A stretch of 64,000 nt of DNA from QGNO01 sp964493125 (GCA_964493125.1 CAZBMS010000003.1:8183-72182); one strand, 5' to 3'. Counted from the first letter of the stretch, positions 54,971-63,043 are shown. Numbers and translations are program-made. The notes: generated by a model from the letters alone, not told the origin.

Positions 54971-55972
54971 TTATTTGCTCGCGTCTCCACAAACCGTATC
55001 TATAATAAGTCGTGTTGCGACATAGGGGTCCACGTTCGCGTTAGGCCTTCTGTCTTCAATGTACCCTTTCTTATCTCTGGCAACCTGCCAAGGAATTCTG
55101 ACTGAAGCACCCCTATCCGATACCCCATACGAAAATTCCTTATAGCTTGCGGTTTCGTGGCGGCCCGTTAATCTATCTTCAATGCCTGCTCCGTAGTTCG
55201 CGATGTGCTCAGCAGCGTTTTTCCCCAATGCTTCTGCCGCAGCCACACACGCGTCGTAGCCTGATCTCATCTGCTTTGTCGAAAAGTTTGTGTGAGCACC
55301 CGCGCCATTCCAGTCACCTTGCACAGGCTTTGCAGCAAAAGACGCCGTAACGCCATAATCCTCAGCAATCCTCCCCAACAGCCACCTGGCAATCCACAAT
55401 TCATCGGCTACCCTTGGGGTTCCCACGGGGCCTATTTGAAACTCCCATTGACCCGGCATAACCTCTGCGTTTATTCCGGCAATGTGTAGCCCCGCCTCAA
55501 GACAAGCATCCATGTGGGCCTCAACTATATCTCTTCCAAAAATCACATCTGCCCCTACTCCACAATAATAATCTCCTTGTGGGGCTGGAAACCCGTCAGG
55601 GGGCCAACCCAATGGCGCAGCTCCGTCGAAGAAAGTGTATTCTTGCTCTATCCCAAACCAAGTATCAAAGTCGCCGTATTTCTCGGAAGAAGCGGCGCAT
55701 GCTGCTCTAGTGTTTGTCGGATGCGGCTTCATGTCTGTCAACAAGGTCTCTGTCATAACAAGAACGTTACTGCCTCCCCTTATCGGATCAGGAACAGAAA
55801 GGACTGGGCTCAAGACTACATCCGAGTTGTCCCCAGCGGCCTGCTGGGTGCTTGATCCGTCAAAACCCCATATCGGTGGACTTTCCCCGTTCTCAACAAT
55901 CTTAGTCTTTGAGCGCAGCCGCGCGGACGGAGTGCTCCCATCTAACCACAAATACTCTGCTTTATAAGGCAT
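54971..55972 (-). CDS. glnII: Glutamine synthetase, type II (eukaryotic-like)
   Basis: This 333-aa enzyme is of the short GSII class, otherwise typical of eukaryotes and of some actinobacteria and rhizobia. Characteristic blocks are PIWGFDGSSTQQA, WFGIEQEYTFFD, GINAEVMPGQWEFQIGP, KPVQGDWNGAGAHTN and the C-terminal RRPNANVDPYVATRLI. It forms glutamine from glutamate, ammonia and ATP. GGGAGG lies about 4 bases before the ATG. The gene precedes a type I glnA on the same strand, and a GlnR-like regulator gene lies upstream. Confidence 0.95.
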   Translation of the reverse strand: MPYKAEYLWLDGSTPSARLRSKTKIVENGESPPIWGFDGSSTQQAAGDNSDVVLSPVLSVPDPIRGGSNVLVMTETLLTDMKPHPTNTRAACAASSEKYGDFDTWFGIEQEYTFFDGAAPLGWPPDGFPAPQGDYYCGVGADVIFGRDIVEAHMDACLEAGLHIAGINAEVMPGQWEFQIGPVGTPRVADELWIARWLLGRIAEDYGVTASFAAKPVQGDWNGAGAHTNFSTKQMRSGYDACVAAAEALGKNAAEHIANYGAGIEDRLTGRHETASYKEFSYGVSDRGASVRIPWQVARDKKGYIEDRRPNANVDPYVATRLIIDTVCGDASK

Positions 55973-56014
55973 TTTTCCTCCCTGCGTACTTATGGAAGCT
56001 TACTGCTCTTTTTC

Positions 56015-56037
56015 CATGTTCACTTAATTGGAACATG
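56015..56037. promoter_or_regulatory. Inverted repeat upstream of glnII, candidate GlnR box
   Basis: CATGTTC-N9-GAACATG is a perfect 7-bp inverted repeat about 45 bases before the glnII ATG. Read on the plus strand it contains TTCAC-TTAATT-GGAAC, which fits the actinobacterial GlnR half-site pattern (gTnAC-N6-GaAAC) except for the first base. A GlnR-like regulator is encoded 190 bases upstream. The remainder of 55973-56161 holds no gene. Confidence 0.4.
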
Positions 56038-56161
56038 ACCATCGAATCGGCTACCCATAAATCTTTACAACTAATATACAAGCTCATTGACTAAAAAACA
56101 TCGGGGTTATATTAAGGGTGTGTTACAAAATGCACCCATTGTGGGCGCCTGCCCTTATTTC

Positions 56162-56836
56162 CTAGCTGTCTGCCTCAGCGCGATCTGGCCTTATCCGGTA
56201 TCCCACGTTTCGCACGGTCTCAATTAATGACTCGCCAGTATCCTCCAGCTTGCTGCGAAGCCGGCGTATGTGAACATCTACAGTTCTAGCCCCCTCATAA
56301 TAATCATATTTCCAGACATCGCTTAACAAAGCCTCCCTAGTGAACACTTTTCCTGGGTAGTCAGCTAGCTTGCACAGTAACTGATACTCCTTAAAGGTAA
56401 GAACTAAGCGGCGACCTCGATAGAACACTTCATAGCTTGACCTATCAATTTGCAAGCCTCCCTTTGATTGCCGTGGCGCATGTGCTCCGTTTTTTGGGAT
56501 CCTCTCAGCCAACATAGACCGAGTAAGCCTAGCTGAAATCTCACCGCTACCTGGAGGCAGCATAAAGAAGTCTGCTACCTTCGTTACATCAAAGCGCTCT
56601 AGCCCGTTTTTGGGCAGCGCACACATCAAGGGTACTCGCAATTTTTCGAGTTTTGCGGCAGTAGCCTCCAAGGGGCCTAGGCCAGACGAGCTGCCGTCCA
56701 AAATAATCGCGGAGGCCTCTGTGTCGACACTGTCTGTGTCTGTTGCAAGGGAGTACGGGACCCCCTCTTCCTCAAGGGCCCGAAGCAACCCATGGTCAAC
56801 TATGCCAGACAGTGCCAATACGGCTACTTTGAACAA
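56162..56836 (-). CDS. Orphan OmpR-type response regulator resembling GlnR
   Basis: This 224-aa regulator has a degenerate receiver domain (1-110) and a full OmpR winged helix (about 130-218: LVLTFKEYQLL, PGKVFTREALL, RTVDVHIRRLRSKL, ETVRNVGYRI). The receiver keeps an Asp after strand 3 (Asp47 in IILDGSSSG) but lacks the acidic pair after strand 1 and the conserved Lys of strand 5 (FFMLPPGSGE). This is the pattern of actinobacterial GlnR, the global nitrogen regulator, whose winged helix looks very similar. No sensor kinase gene is nearby, and the next genes downstream are glnII, glnA, gltB and gltD. Regulation of nitrogen assimilation is therefore likely. Confidence 0.8.
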   Translation of the reverse strand: MFKVAVLALSGIVDHGLLRALEEEGVPYSLATDTDSVDTEASAIILDGSSSGLGPLEATAAKLEKLRVPLMCALPKNGLERFDVTKVADFFMLPPGSGEISARLTRSMLAERIPKNGAHAPRQSKGGLQIDRSSYEVFYRGRRLVLTFKEYQLLCKLADYPGKVFTREALLSDVWKYDYYEGARTVDVHIRRLRSKLEDTGESLIETVRNVGYRIRPDRAEADS

Positions 56837-56881
56837 ACCTACCCCCGATGTTTTAACGAATCAGATAACCTGTGCCGAGAC

Positions 56882-57379
56882 TCACCTGCTCTCTACAGGT
56901 GAAAGGCCTAAGTCATTACATTTATCACATACCGCCTTGGGTATCAGCCCCAGGTCCATTAAGCGCGCGAACACGAAGCAGCCCATGCAGAAGCCAAGCG
57001 CCGACTCCAGAGCCGCAAAAAAAAGCACAACCCCAAGAATGGAATATGCTGCTGTTTGTAGCCCAAAAACGTAGTTCAATAACAAGGAAGCGACTGATAG
57101 GACCAAGCCTATTGATTGAGCAAATCTTTTCGGCGGTCCTGGGACAAGCCGCGGTTGGATCCCCATCAGCGGCACCAACACCTTCGTAGCAAGAAGCCCG
57201 ATTGGGCTGAGCGAAGGCCCAGTCATAACTCTTGCCAAAAACCCATAGGCAATGAACCACATCAAGGCCGAAACTTCAAACAAAATAGTCGCTCCAATTA
57301 GCACGACCACACATCCAGCAACAGTCCTTGCGGCTACTTCATTAACTGGATGCGGAAATGAAAATATCTCCCGTATCAT
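56882..57379 (-). CDS. DUF4395 membrane protein
   Basis: This 165-aa protein has about four hydrophobic segments, the N-terminal HPVNEVAARTVAG and the C-terminal ESALGFCMGCFVF with a CxxC at the membrane face, plus a later CDKC; these are typical of DUF4395. Family members often occur with thioredoxin, rhodanese or thiosulfate-handling genes, but their function is unknown. Here it follows moeB and cysM on the same strand, which fits a sulfur-related role in the cytoplasmic membrane. Confidence 0.82.
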   Translation of the reverse strand: MIREIFSFPHPVNEVAARTVAGCVVVLIGATILFEVSALMWFIAYGFLARVMTGPSLSPIGLLATKVLVPLMGIQPRLVPGPPKRFAQSIGLVLSVASLLLNYVFGLQTAAYSILGVVLFFAALESALGFCMGCFVFARLMDLGLIPKAVCDKCNDLGLSPVESR

Positions 57380-57464
57380 GTCTCTCCTCTTTCTCTCGTT
57401 CGAGCTTGGTTGCTTCTAAAGTTTCTCTTCTCCTGGAGGCTCGCTTCCCAGTCTTTACTGCCAA

Positions 57465-58487
57465 TCACCACCAAACCTTGCCAGACACTTCGCTCTCAAG
57501 ATCCTCATAATCCTTTGTCCAAAGCCCAGCGCTAAGGTATTTCCACCCAGCGTCTGCCAATAGACAAACAATGTTAGCCTTTTCAAATCTCCGAGCTACT
57601 TTCAGCGCTGCGGCAAGCACGGCGCCTGACGAAACCCCAGAAAACACAGCCTCTTTCCTTAGTAACTCTTTAGTCATGTTGAAGGCATCTCTGCTCTTCA
57701 CCAATATTCGTGCGTCAAGAAGCGTTTCATCGAGCACTGGGGGAACGAAACCCTCCTCTAAGCTGCGCAGCCCCTGTATTGCGTCGTCAGGCTCTGGTGC
57801 GGCAGCTACTATTCTCGCCTCTTTGTTATGCTCCTTTATGCGGCGCCCGGCGCCAGTAAGTGTACCTCCTGTTCCTAAGCCAGCAACGAAAACGTCCACA
57901 TCCGGAAGCTGCTCTACTATCTCAGTCCCTGTACCGTCGTAGTGCGCTATTGGGTTTGCCTGATTCCCATATTGATACAACAGAACATACCTATCATCTT
58001 CCTGGGCCATCTTTTGGGCATACGGAATAGATCCATTGGTTCCGAGAGCCCCTTCAGAGAAGTGAATCTTAGCGCCATAGGCCTCCAGAAGCTGGATGCG
58101 CTCTTTACTAACGCTTTCTGGCATTACAACCTCAAGCTTGTAACCCTTCACTGCCGCTATCATCGCGAGTGATATCCCCGTGTTTCCACTGGTGGGCTCT
58201 AAAATAATCTTGTCTGCGCCGAGCAGGCCCGTAGCTTCTGCTTTCTCTACCATCGTCAGAGCGATTCGATCTTTTACGCTTCCAGATGGGTTCGCTCCTT
58301 CCAGCTTGGCAAAAAGCCGAACGGTCTTGCTTGGCGACAGTCGGTTCAGCTCAATTAGCGGGGTTTTTCCTATTGCGCCAATTATGCCTCTCGATTCGGC
58401 CAGTTTGTTGCTGCGGTTGTTGCGTCCATGCAGTTTCGCAACGTTTGTCTTAGTTTCTATAGCAAGCCCCTCCCGCCTACGTCCCAT
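57465..58487 (-). CDS. cysM: Cysteine synthase family PLP enzyme (CysK/CysM)
   Basis: This 340-aa fold-type II PLP enzyme has the lysine that binds the cofactor in NPSGSVKDR (about Lys72), the phosphate-binding PTSGNTGISLA, and GLGTGGTLTGAGR. It should form cysteine from O-acetyl- or O-phosphoserine with sulfide or a protein-bound thiocarboxylate. The first 35 residues are a basic extension; an internal start is possible. It begins directly after the moeB stop. Adjacency to moeB favours the CysM type, which uses a sulfur-carrier protein. Confidence 0.88.
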   Translation of the reverse strand: MGRRREGLAIETKTNVAKLHGRNNRSNKLAESRGIIGAIGKTPLIELNRLSPSKTVRLFAKLEGANPSGSVKDRIALTMVEKAEATGLLGADKIILEPTSGNTGISLAMIAAVKGYKLEVVMPESVSKERIQLLEAYGAKIHFSEGALGTNGSIPYAQKMAQEDDRYVLLYQYGNQANPIAHYDGTGTEIVEQLPDVDVFVAGLGTGGTLTGAGRRIKEHNKEARIVAAAPEPDDAIQGLRSLEEGFVPPVLDETLLDARILVKSRDAFNMTKELLRKEAVFSGVSSGAVLAAALKVARRFEKANIVCLLADAGWKYLSAGLWTKDYEDLESEVSGKVWW

Positions 58488-59333
58488 CTAATCGGCAGGC
58501 GTAGCCTCTCGTAGTTGCGGAATGCCGCAAAACTCTTCGTAGTCTATCAACTCTGTAACTGAGGGGGCGTCACCACACACTGGACACTCACTGTTTCGTG
58601 GCACCTTAACTGTGCGGAAGCTCATCTCAAGGGCGTCAAAAAGCAAGAGTCGACCTGTTAATGCTTCGCCAAGGTCCAAGATGAGCTTTATGGTCTCGAC
58701 CGCCTGTATCGATCCCACAATTCCAGGGAGAACACCTAGCACTCCAGCCTCTGCACAGCTTGGCACCATGCCCGGTGGCGGTGGGGTAGGATACAAACAG
58801 CGATAACATCCTTTTCCTGGGATGAAAGTGGAGGCCTGCCCTTCAAAAAGGAAAATGCTCCCGTGTACGCAAGGCTTCCCTAGCATCACCGTCGCGTCAT
58901 TAACCAAATATCTTGTTGGAAAGTTGTCGCTACCATCAATAACTATGTCGTATGGCTCCATGACCTCCAGCGCATTGGCAGAGGACAAAGGCTCACGGTG
59001 CTTAACCACTTTTACGTCAGGATTCAAGCTAGCAATGGTGTCCTCAGCAGAGTCGACCTTTGGCCTCCCTACATCCTGGGTTCTATGAAGGAGTTGTCTT
59101 TGCAAGTTCGTTAGGTCAACTTCGTCGAAGTCAACAATCCCCATTGTTCCAACGCCAGCAGCGGCTAGGTACAGAGCGGCTGGAGACCCTAATCCTCCCG
59201 CTCCTATCAAAAGCACTTTGGCTTCGAGCAAACGGCGCTGCCCCGCTCCACCGACCTGGGGCATTATAATGTGTCTGCTATATCGCTTCGCTTGCTCCGG
59301 CGAAAACGGTTTTGCCTCTATTGCTTGGGCCAA
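58488..59333 (-). CDS. moeB: MoeB/ThiF-type adenylyltransferase
   Basis: This 281-aa E1-like enzyme activates the C-terminal glycine of a small ubiquitin-like sulfur carrier. The ATP-binding loop is GAGGLGS (about 44-50), NLQRQLLHRTQDVGRPK is the arginine/lysine region, and the zinc-binding cysteines are in CYRCLYP and CPVCGD. There is no rhodanese domain, unlike MoeZ. The TTG start follows GGAGAGG by 5 bases. A long leader with a hairpin precedes it. Confidence 0.9.
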   Translation of the reverse strand: MAQAIEAKPFSPEQAKRYSRHIIMPQVGGAGQRRLLEAKVLLIGAGGLGSPAALYLAAAGVGTMGIVDFDEVDLTNLQRQLLHRTQDVGRPKVDSAEDTIASLNPDVKVVKHREPLSSANALEVMEPYDIVIDGSDNFPTRYLVNDATVMLGKPCVHGSIFLFEGQASTFIPGKGCYRCLYPTPPPPGMVPSCAEAGVLGVLPGIVGSIQAVETIKLILDLGEALTGRLLLFDALEMSFRTVKVPRNSECPVCGDAPSVTELIDYEEFCGIPQLREATPAD

Positions 59334-59370
59334 CTTATCCTCTCCTTATTCAACTTCCTTGTCATAAAAG

Positions 59371-59403
59371 CATCTCGCCCCAGGCGCTGCCTGGGGCGAG
59401 ATG
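59371..59403 (-). terminator. Perfect 15-bp hairpin in the moeB leader
   Basis: On the minus strand CATCTCGCCCCAGGC and GCCTGGGGCGAGATG are perfectly paired around the loop AGC and are followed by CTTTTATG. It lies 37 bases before the moeB start, so it can act as a terminator or attenuator in the leader of the moeB-cysM operon. Its geometry (15-bp stem, 3-base loop) matches the hairpin at 54933-54965. Confidence 0.6.
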
Positions 59404-59440
59404 GCGTTATCTACCTAATTTTGAGATTTCTACTGAGTGC

Positions 59441-59521
59441 TTAAAACACGCCTTCTTCGCCCCGTATCACGGGGGCTCTACACGTGCAATCCATTTTTTC
59501 TATTCTCAATTCTTCAGTCAT
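59441..59521 (-). CDS. Possible leader peptide with Cys codons upstream of moeB
   Basis: In the 406-base gap between moeB and rplY, a minus-strand ATG at 59521 opens a 26-codon frame: MTEELRIEKMDCTCRAPV and onward, ending at TAA (59441). It has two Cys codons separated by one codon, lies upstream of the 59371-59403 hairpin and has no ribosome-binding site. A TTGACT sequence further upstream with TAGGAT after 17 bases could be its promoter. It could be a cysteine-sensing leader ORF or chance; low confidence. No other gene was seen in the gap. Confidence 0.25.
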   Translation of the reverse strand: MTEELRIEKMDCTCRAPVIRGEEGVF

Positions 59522-59683
59522 TTTAGTTCGTTAGCACTATGTCTATAAAGCTAGTAATCCTAATATATGTCCTGGGCTAAGTCAAATTGACTGCCCTTGC
59601 TCACACCGTTCCCAAAATGATATACTTCTGCGCCTGCTGGTAGATCCTCTCAGTCACTATGGGCTCCGGTAGTATAAGTAAGT

Positions 59684-59689
59684 TATAAT
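59684..59689 (+). promoter_or_regulatory. -10 element of rplY
   Basis: A perfect TATAAT lies 50 bases upstream of the rplY ATG within an A/T-rich stretch; no convincing -35 is visible. The leader carries GGAAGGAG before the start codon. Confidence 0.45.
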
Positions 59690-59739
59690 TTTAATGATTT
59701 TAAAATTAACTAGGAACCAGGAAGGAGTTATATCAACAG

Positions 59740-60408
59740 ATGACCACACAGTCCCTGTCCTTTGAAGCTTCCCCTCGTGAATTAGTCGGGAAAGGCGTGA
59801 AAGAGTTGCGTCGCGCTGGAATTATTCCTATCCACGTTTACGGAAGTGGTCTCGACTCCCTTAACCTGCAAGCGGATGCTGCGTCTGTGAGGAGCATCGT
59901 CGCTGAGGCTGGGACTAACATTCCTGTGACTGTATCGGTTAAAGCCTTGGAGGCTACTCTATTTTCCTTTATCCGCGAGGTACAGCGCCACCCGCTAACC
60001 GAAGCTATTTTACATGTAGACTTTCTCCAAGTCCCCCTAACCCAAACGATGACTACTGACGTCCCAATAACAATAATTGGGGAATCCCCTGCCATGAGGT
60101 ACATGGGTGGAGTACTCAACCAAGCGCTCCAATCAATTCAGGTTGAGAGTCTGCCGCTAGACGTTCCGATGTCAGTGGAGGTAGATATTTCCGTTCTTAA
60201 AGATTTTGACAGCAGCATTTATGTCTCGGATATCGACCTCGGCCCGAAGGTTACTGTTCTTAGCGGTCCAGACGAAATGATCGCGCGGGTCAATGCCCCG
60301 CGAGTTGCCGTTGAAGAAGAGGTTGTCGCGGGAGAAGTTGGTGATGAAGATGTGGGTGGTGTCGTCGAGACTGAGTCGGGAGTGGAAGAGCCTACTTCTG
60401 AGGCGTAG
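59740..60408 (+). CDS. rplY: Large ribosomal subunit protein bL25 (Ctc form)
   Basis: This 222-aa protein has the 5S-rRNA-binding bL25 domain (SLSFEASPRELVGKGVKELRRAGIIPIHVYG, about 4-95) plus the longer C-terminal TL5/Ctc beta domain (VPITIIGESPAMRYMGGVLNQAL, IQVESLPLDVPMSVEVDIS). The tail is acidic (Glu/Asp/Val/Gly). GGAAGGAG precedes the ATG. The gene converges with fmt, with one base between the stops. Confidence 0.93.
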   Translation: MTTQSLSFEASPRELVGKGVKELRRAGIIPIHVYGSGLDSLNLQADAASVRSIVAEAGTNIPVTVSVKALEATLFSFIREVQRHPLTEAILHVDFLQVPLTQTMTTDVPITIIGESPAMRYMGGVLNQALQSIQVESLPLDVPMSVEVDISVLKDFDSSIYVSDIDLGPKVTVLSGPDEMIARVNAPRVAVEEEVVAGEVGDEDVGGVVETESGVEEPTSEA

Positions 60409-60409
60409 C

Positions 60410-61357
60410 CTACCCTCTGCCAAGCCTAGTGCCCAAGAAGTCTTGTTGGCCAATGATGAATTTGTCTATCGACAATCTCTTTCTGCCTTGGATCTGAACC
60501 TCCTCCAGGCCCAATACCCCGTCTCTGGTTACTACCCCTGCACCCATGTTGTTCCCTAGTTTGATTGGGATAACATGCCCTACTTTCGCACTATCCGTGT
60601 CAAGCTTTACTGACTTTGCCTTTAATATCTTTAGGTGGCTCCCCTTCCAGTAGGTGAAGCTCCCTGGCCAGGGATCGAACGCCCGGACATGCCTTTCCAG
60701 TTCTCCTGTAGAAAACGACCAGTTCATTTCTCCGTCTGCCGCTGTGTACAGGCGCGTCGATGAGGCCTCCGCTTCTCTCTGTTGGAGAAGCGCGATCTCC
60801 CCTTTCTCTAACAGAGGCAGGGTGTCCGTTAGCAGCTCTGCTCCTAGCTCAAATAACCTTCTCGTCAGCTCCCCGGCTGTCTCGTCACACAAAACCTTCG
60901 TCTTTCTTTGTGCCACTATTGGCCCTGTGTCCATTCCGTCGTCAAGCCTCATTACGGTTACACCTGTTATCGCATCGCCCTGTAAGACGGTGGTTATCAC
61001 TGGTGACGGCCCTCTGTATTTGGGCAAAAGAGACGGGTGTATATTGATAGCTCCTAGTGGAGCTATCTCCAATAGCTTGGTTGGTATCTTCCTCCCGAAA
61101 GCCGCTACAACTATGGCTGTCGGCCCAAGCAACTCTAGATCTTCAGCAACGCCGTCAGCGGAGAGACTCTTTGGTTGAAATACTCGTATTCCTTTTGATC
61201 CGGCATATGTCTTTGTTGCCGGGCTCATTAGCCTCATTCCCCTCCCAGCCGGCCTATCTGGTCTAGTGTAGACAGCCAGCACTTCGTGTCCTTTCGAAAT
61301 TAGACCATCCATTACTGGGATTACCTCCGTCGGAGTCCCCATAAACACTACTTTCAT
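60410..61357 (-). CDS. fmt: Methionyl-tRNA formyltransferase
   Basis: This 315-aa enzyme transfers a formyl group from 10-formyltetrahydrofolate to initiator Met-tRNA. The N-terminal domain has VVFMGTPTEVIPVM, NIHPSLLPKYRGPSPV (catalytic Asn-His region) and ITGVTVMRLDDGMDTGPI (catalytic Asp). The C-terminal OB domain follows RAFDPWPGSFTYWKG. It is transcribed alone on the minus strand between bL25 and dnaA. A def gene is not adjacent. Confidence 0.95.
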   Translation of the reverse strand: MKVVFMGTPTEVIPVMDGLISKGHEVLAVYTRPDRPAGRGMRLMSPATKTYAGSKGIRVFQPKSLSADGVAEDLELLGPTAIVVAAFGRKIPTKLLEIAPLGAINIHPSLLPKYRGPSPVITTVLQGDAITGVTVMRLDDGMDTGPIVAQRKTKVLCDETAGELTRRLFELGAELLTDTLPLLEKGEIALLQQREAEASSTRLYTAADGEMNWSFSTGELERHVRAFDPWPGSFTYWKGSHLKILKAKSVKLDTDSAKVGHVIPIKLGNNMGAGVVTRDGVLGLEEVQIQGRKRLSIDKFIIGQQDFLGTRLGRG

Positions 61358-61546
61358 CGTTCTATTCCAATGTTGATTTATTCGTCCAGTCCCTTTTCAT
61401 TTTTCCCAAGGCTGCAAGAGAAAACATTGACAAATTTTCACTATTTCTTTCCTTGATACCCCCAAGCATGGGCAATGATAAATTCTTCTCTGTTCCTTTT
61501 TTCTGGGCGGATATTGATTCTATTACTTTAAGGTTGTTTAGTCTCT

Positions 61547-62938
61547 ATGGAAAGGTCTGTACAAAACTTTTGGGCGGCTGCGCTTGGTCAACTCCAGCTA
61601 AAAATTCCTAAGGCAAGCTACGAGACTTGGCTAGTGGACACTTCGCCCATTTCAATGGACGGCAGCAATTTATGCATTGGTGTTCCTTCAGCTTTCGCTT
61701 CAGAGAACCTAGGAAGTCGCCTTCATCAAGTAATCGTAGAGGTTGTTTCCTCCATAGCGCACAGGCCACTCTCTGTTGAATACAGGGTTATGTCAGCCGA
61801 GCACCAGGGAAAGCATCAAACGAGCCAAGGATTCGTTCCAAATATTCCGCCTGCTCCCCCTATGGGCGCCGAGCCTGGCACAATCGTTTCAGAAACGATT
61901 GTCAGCACGACGAACACTAGTGACGATCGCTACTCATTCGACACCTTCGTTACTGGTGCTTCTAATCACCTAGCCTACGCTGCCGCCAGGGCTGTTGCTG
62001 ATGGCCCTGCGACAAGATTCAACCCGCTGTTCATCTATTCTGGCGTAGGCCTTGGCAAAACCCATTTGTTGCAAGCGATCTCCTCGTTCGCTTCTTCGCT
62101 CGGGAAAGCTCCCCTCTACATCACAACGGAGCAATTTACCAACGCTTTTATAAGATCGATCCGTGAGCGGAAAACAGACGAGTTCAGATCTAAATTCTCC
62201 AATGCCGACGTTTTGCTTCTAGATGATGTTCAGTTTCTTTCTGGGAAAGAGCAAACTCAAGAAGGCCTTTTCCATATCTTCAATGAGCTTCATCGTTCAC
62301 AGCGACAAATTGTACTAACTTGCGATCGACCCCCCTCTTCAGTTTCTCTTCTAGAGGATAGGTTGCGCTCCCGCTTCGAATGGGGATTAATTGTAGACAT
62401 TCAGAAGCCCGAAATCGAGACTAAGATAGCAATTCTCCAACAAAAGGCCGTTATGGCGGATTTCTCTCTAGCTGATTCTATGGCTCTCGAAATAGCCAAG
62501 CGTTCTCCAGGGTGTATTAGGTCTCTGGAAGGAAACCTCAACCGCGTCATAGCCCTAGCACAATTTTTCGACGCTAATCTTTCTGTCGACCTTGTAGAAC
62601 AAGCTATTCCGAGCGACCAGGTTTCCAATATCCCTGACCAAATAACCCCTGACTTGGTAATCCGCACTGTCGCTTCTTACTACAAAATATCTCCAACTGT
62701 GCTGAAATCTAAGACGCGCGCTGGAAAGACATCCCGTCCCCAAAGAGTTGCTATGTCTCTTATAGATCGGACCTTGGGGCTTCCTGCTGCGGAAGTTGCG
62801 GTTCTTTTTGGAGGTTGGAGCGCAAGAACTGTTCGCAACTCCCTTCAACAACTATCCAAGATGGCAAAGACAGAACCGGAAACATCTTCGGAAATTTCGG
62901 AAATCTCCGATCAGTTGGGGATTAGGCTCCCTGTCTGA
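61547..62938 (+). CDS. dnaA: Chromosomal replication initiator DnaA, divergent domain IV
   Basis: This 463-aa protein has domain I (FWAAALGQLQLKIPKASYETWL), a linker, an intact AAA+ domain with Walker A GVGLGKTH (166-173), Walker B LLLDDVQF (DD at 226-227), DRPPSSVSLLEDRLRSRFEWGL and the sensor 2 arginine in GNLNRVIA. Domain IV is unusual: where the family has GGRDHTTV to contact DnaA boxes, this has GGWSARTV (about 422-429), and MSLIDRTLGLPAAEVAVLF is the preceding helix. No TTATCCACA-type boxes were found near it. The 189-base upstream gap includes TTGACA at 61427-61432 without a good -10. Confidence 0.92.
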   Translation: MERSVQNFWAAALGQLQLKIPKASYETWLVDTSPISMDGSNLCIGVPSAFASENLGSRLHQVIVEVVSSIAHRPLSVEYRVMSAEHQGKHQTSQGFVPNIPPAPPMGAEPGTIVSETIVSTTNTSDDRYSFDTFVTGASNHLAYAAARAVADGPATRFNPLFIYSGVGLGKTHLLQAISSFASSLGKAPLYITTEQFTNAFIRSIRERKTDEFRSKFSNADVLLLDDVQFLSGKEQTQEGLFHIFNELHRSQRQIVLTCDRPPSSVSLLEDRLRSRFEWGLIVDIQKPEIETKIAILQQKAVMADFSLADSMALEIAKRSPGCIRSLEGNLNRVIALAQFFDANLSVDLVEQAIPSDQVSNIPDQITPDLVIRTVASYYKISPTVLKSKTRAGKTSRPQRVAMSLIDRTLGLPAAEVAVLFGGWSARTVRNSLQQLSKMAKTEPETSSEISEISDQLGIRLPV

Positions 62939-63043
62939 TCTTCCCGAACAAAAATCAACAAAACTCCGTATTCCAAACACCAAATTCCTCATTTTCCATC
63001 ATTTCCTTCACAACTGCTTTCTTATTACTATTATGTATATAAT

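Noticed and set aside
59404..59739. Riboswitch or T-box in the moeB leader
   Set aside because: No T-box motif (such as the TGGNACCGCG stretch) or recognisable SAM, TPP, Moco or cobalamin core was found; only a mini-ORF and a hairpin are present.
61358..61546. DnaA-box cluster upstream of dnaA
   Set aside because: No TTATCCACA-like 9-mers were found by eye on either strand.
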